Position numbers and translations under genes: made by a program. The notes below the pieces were generated by a model. It made no database searches and was not told where the DNA came from. It worked only from the letters and a program-made list of their open reading frames with translations. From positions 62,001 through 126,000 of the forward strand of contig ONDM01000005.1 in NCBI GenBank assembly GCA_900316585.1: a stretch of DNA of 64,000 nucleotides, read 5' to 3'. The DNA comes from an uncultured Prevotellaceae bacterium. GTDB taxonomy: Bacteria > Bacteroidota > Bacteroidia > Bacteroidales > Bacteroidaceae. Shown here one piece after another: positions 63,509 through 64,000 of the stretch. How positions within the stretch are numbered: the first letter of the stretch is position 1; each line of letters starts with the position of its first letter.

Positions 63509-64000
63509 TTATTTCAGTCTATCAATGTATTTGTCTATTTCCTGATATTGCAATGACTGGAAATACTTATCCTTAATCTGCTGATAAGCATCTAAAGCCT
63601 CTTTTTTCTTACCCTGGCTTTCAAGTATTTCACCAGCTTGAATAAGATAAATAGGACTCAAACTGTTGTTGTCAGCTTTTTTAGCTGCATTCAATAGGGT
63701 AGATACAGCTTTGTCAAGCTGCCCTAATTGTGCATAGCAGTTGCCAAGAGTTCCTAAAACTGCAGGTGAAATCATTTGGTCACCTTCGTCAAAACCACTC
63801 AGCATATCAATGGCTTCTTTATACTGTCCCAGCTGAGCATAGCACTCACCTGCATATACTTTGGCAATATTAGCGGCATCAGTACCACTGTTGTCACTGA
63901 TGATCTTTAGAAAACCAGGAGTGCCCAGAGAATCGCCTTTCAGTGCAATTTCGAAATCATTGTTGCGGAAATGCTCTTCTGCCTTAGCCATTGCAGCAGA
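63509..64000 (-). CDS. Tetratricopeptide-repeat protein (5' truncated at window edge)
   Basis: The frame is open to base 64000 (codons SAA precede the first Met at 63991), so only the C-terminal ~164 residues are seen. At least three TPR units are visible: IAKVYAGECYAQLGQYKEAIDML, LGTLGNCYAQLGQLDKAVSTLLNAA and IYLIQAGEILESQGKKKEALDAYQQI. The layout resembles YfgM-like or general TPR periplasmic proteins of Bacteroidetes, but the missing N-terminus prevents placing a membrane anchor. A scaffold function is likely. Confidence 0.85.
   Translation of the reverse strand, partial: SAAMAKAEEHFRNNDFEIALKGDSLGTPGFLKIISDNSGTDAANIAKVYAGECYAQLGQYKEAIDMLSGFDEGDQMISPAVLGTLGNCYAQLGQLDKAVSTLLNAAKKADNNSLSPIYLIQAGEILESQGKKKEALDAYQQIKDKYFQSLQYQEIDKYIDRLK

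Overview
The window looks like chromosomal DNA of a Bacteroidales bacterium, most likely Bacteroidaceae (Bacteroides/Phocaeicola-like). The reasons are moderate AT richness, promoters of the Bacteroidetes type (TTTG, about 20 nt, TAnnTTTG) in front of most transcription units, SusC-type TonB-dependent receptors with a carboxypeptidase-regulatory domain, Bacteroidetes-specific families (PUR-like DUF3276, DUF5606, long NusB, ResB-CcsA fusion), and few strong Shine-Dalgarno sequences. It is mostly housekeeping chromosome with two accessory-looking loci. No insertion sequence, prophage, CRISPR array or rRNA was seen. Both ends cut genes.

Layout. 1-2180: end of a threonine cluster (ApgM-like probable homoserine kinase, thrC). 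2177-3946: small hypothetical, DUF486 protein, mntP, and a structured RNA upstream of mntP. 4060-12033: a haem/iron block with ResB-CcsA cytochrome c maturation, an operon of porin, imelysin lipoprotein and di-haem DUF1111 lipoprotein, and a divergent hemerythrin-LuxR regulator. The two target promoters and the regulator promoter share a GTGGGTATT half-site. 12109-14317: metY, an Lrp/AsnC regulator and a PspC protein. 14461-15119: a 22-bp degenerate tandem repeat, then a roughly 455-nt structured RNA gene with its own promoter and terminator. 15136-25091: an Oar-like TonB receptor, then an operon of TonB receptor, choice-of-anchor-J lipoprotein and secreted DNA/RNA nuclease lipoprotein, possibly for extracellular nucleic acid. 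25384-30900: tRNA-Pro, aroA, a Cys/His-motif membrane protein, a metal ABC permease, tsaE, folB, a detached ribonucleotide-reductase C-terminal domain, and dnaA.

31228-39956: MCE/MlaD protein, SPOR amidase, SDF symporter, HD hydrolase, lptD, ung, asnA. 40157-48428: tRNA-Arg, aldo/keto reductase, a second small-RNA candidate, tRNA methyltransferase, SGNH hydrolase, DUF418 protein, pepT, Kef-type antiporter. 48492-54098: operon nusB-yajC-ybbR-coaE(-DUF5606), then PUR protein, and rplY-pth-S4. 54146-63152: clpB, corA with a leader that looks like an ORF-coupled attenuator, a conserved hypothetical, recA with a carboxynorspermidine-dehydrogenase-like gene, a secreted beta-glucuronidase, tRNA-Gly and tRNA-Tyr. 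63509-64000: a TPR protein running off the edge.

The observations most worth following are the corA leader, the shared operator-like dyad around the hemerythrin-LuxR regulator, and the large RNA at 14664-15119. All functional claims rest on reading the sequence and on recalled family knowledge; no database search was run.
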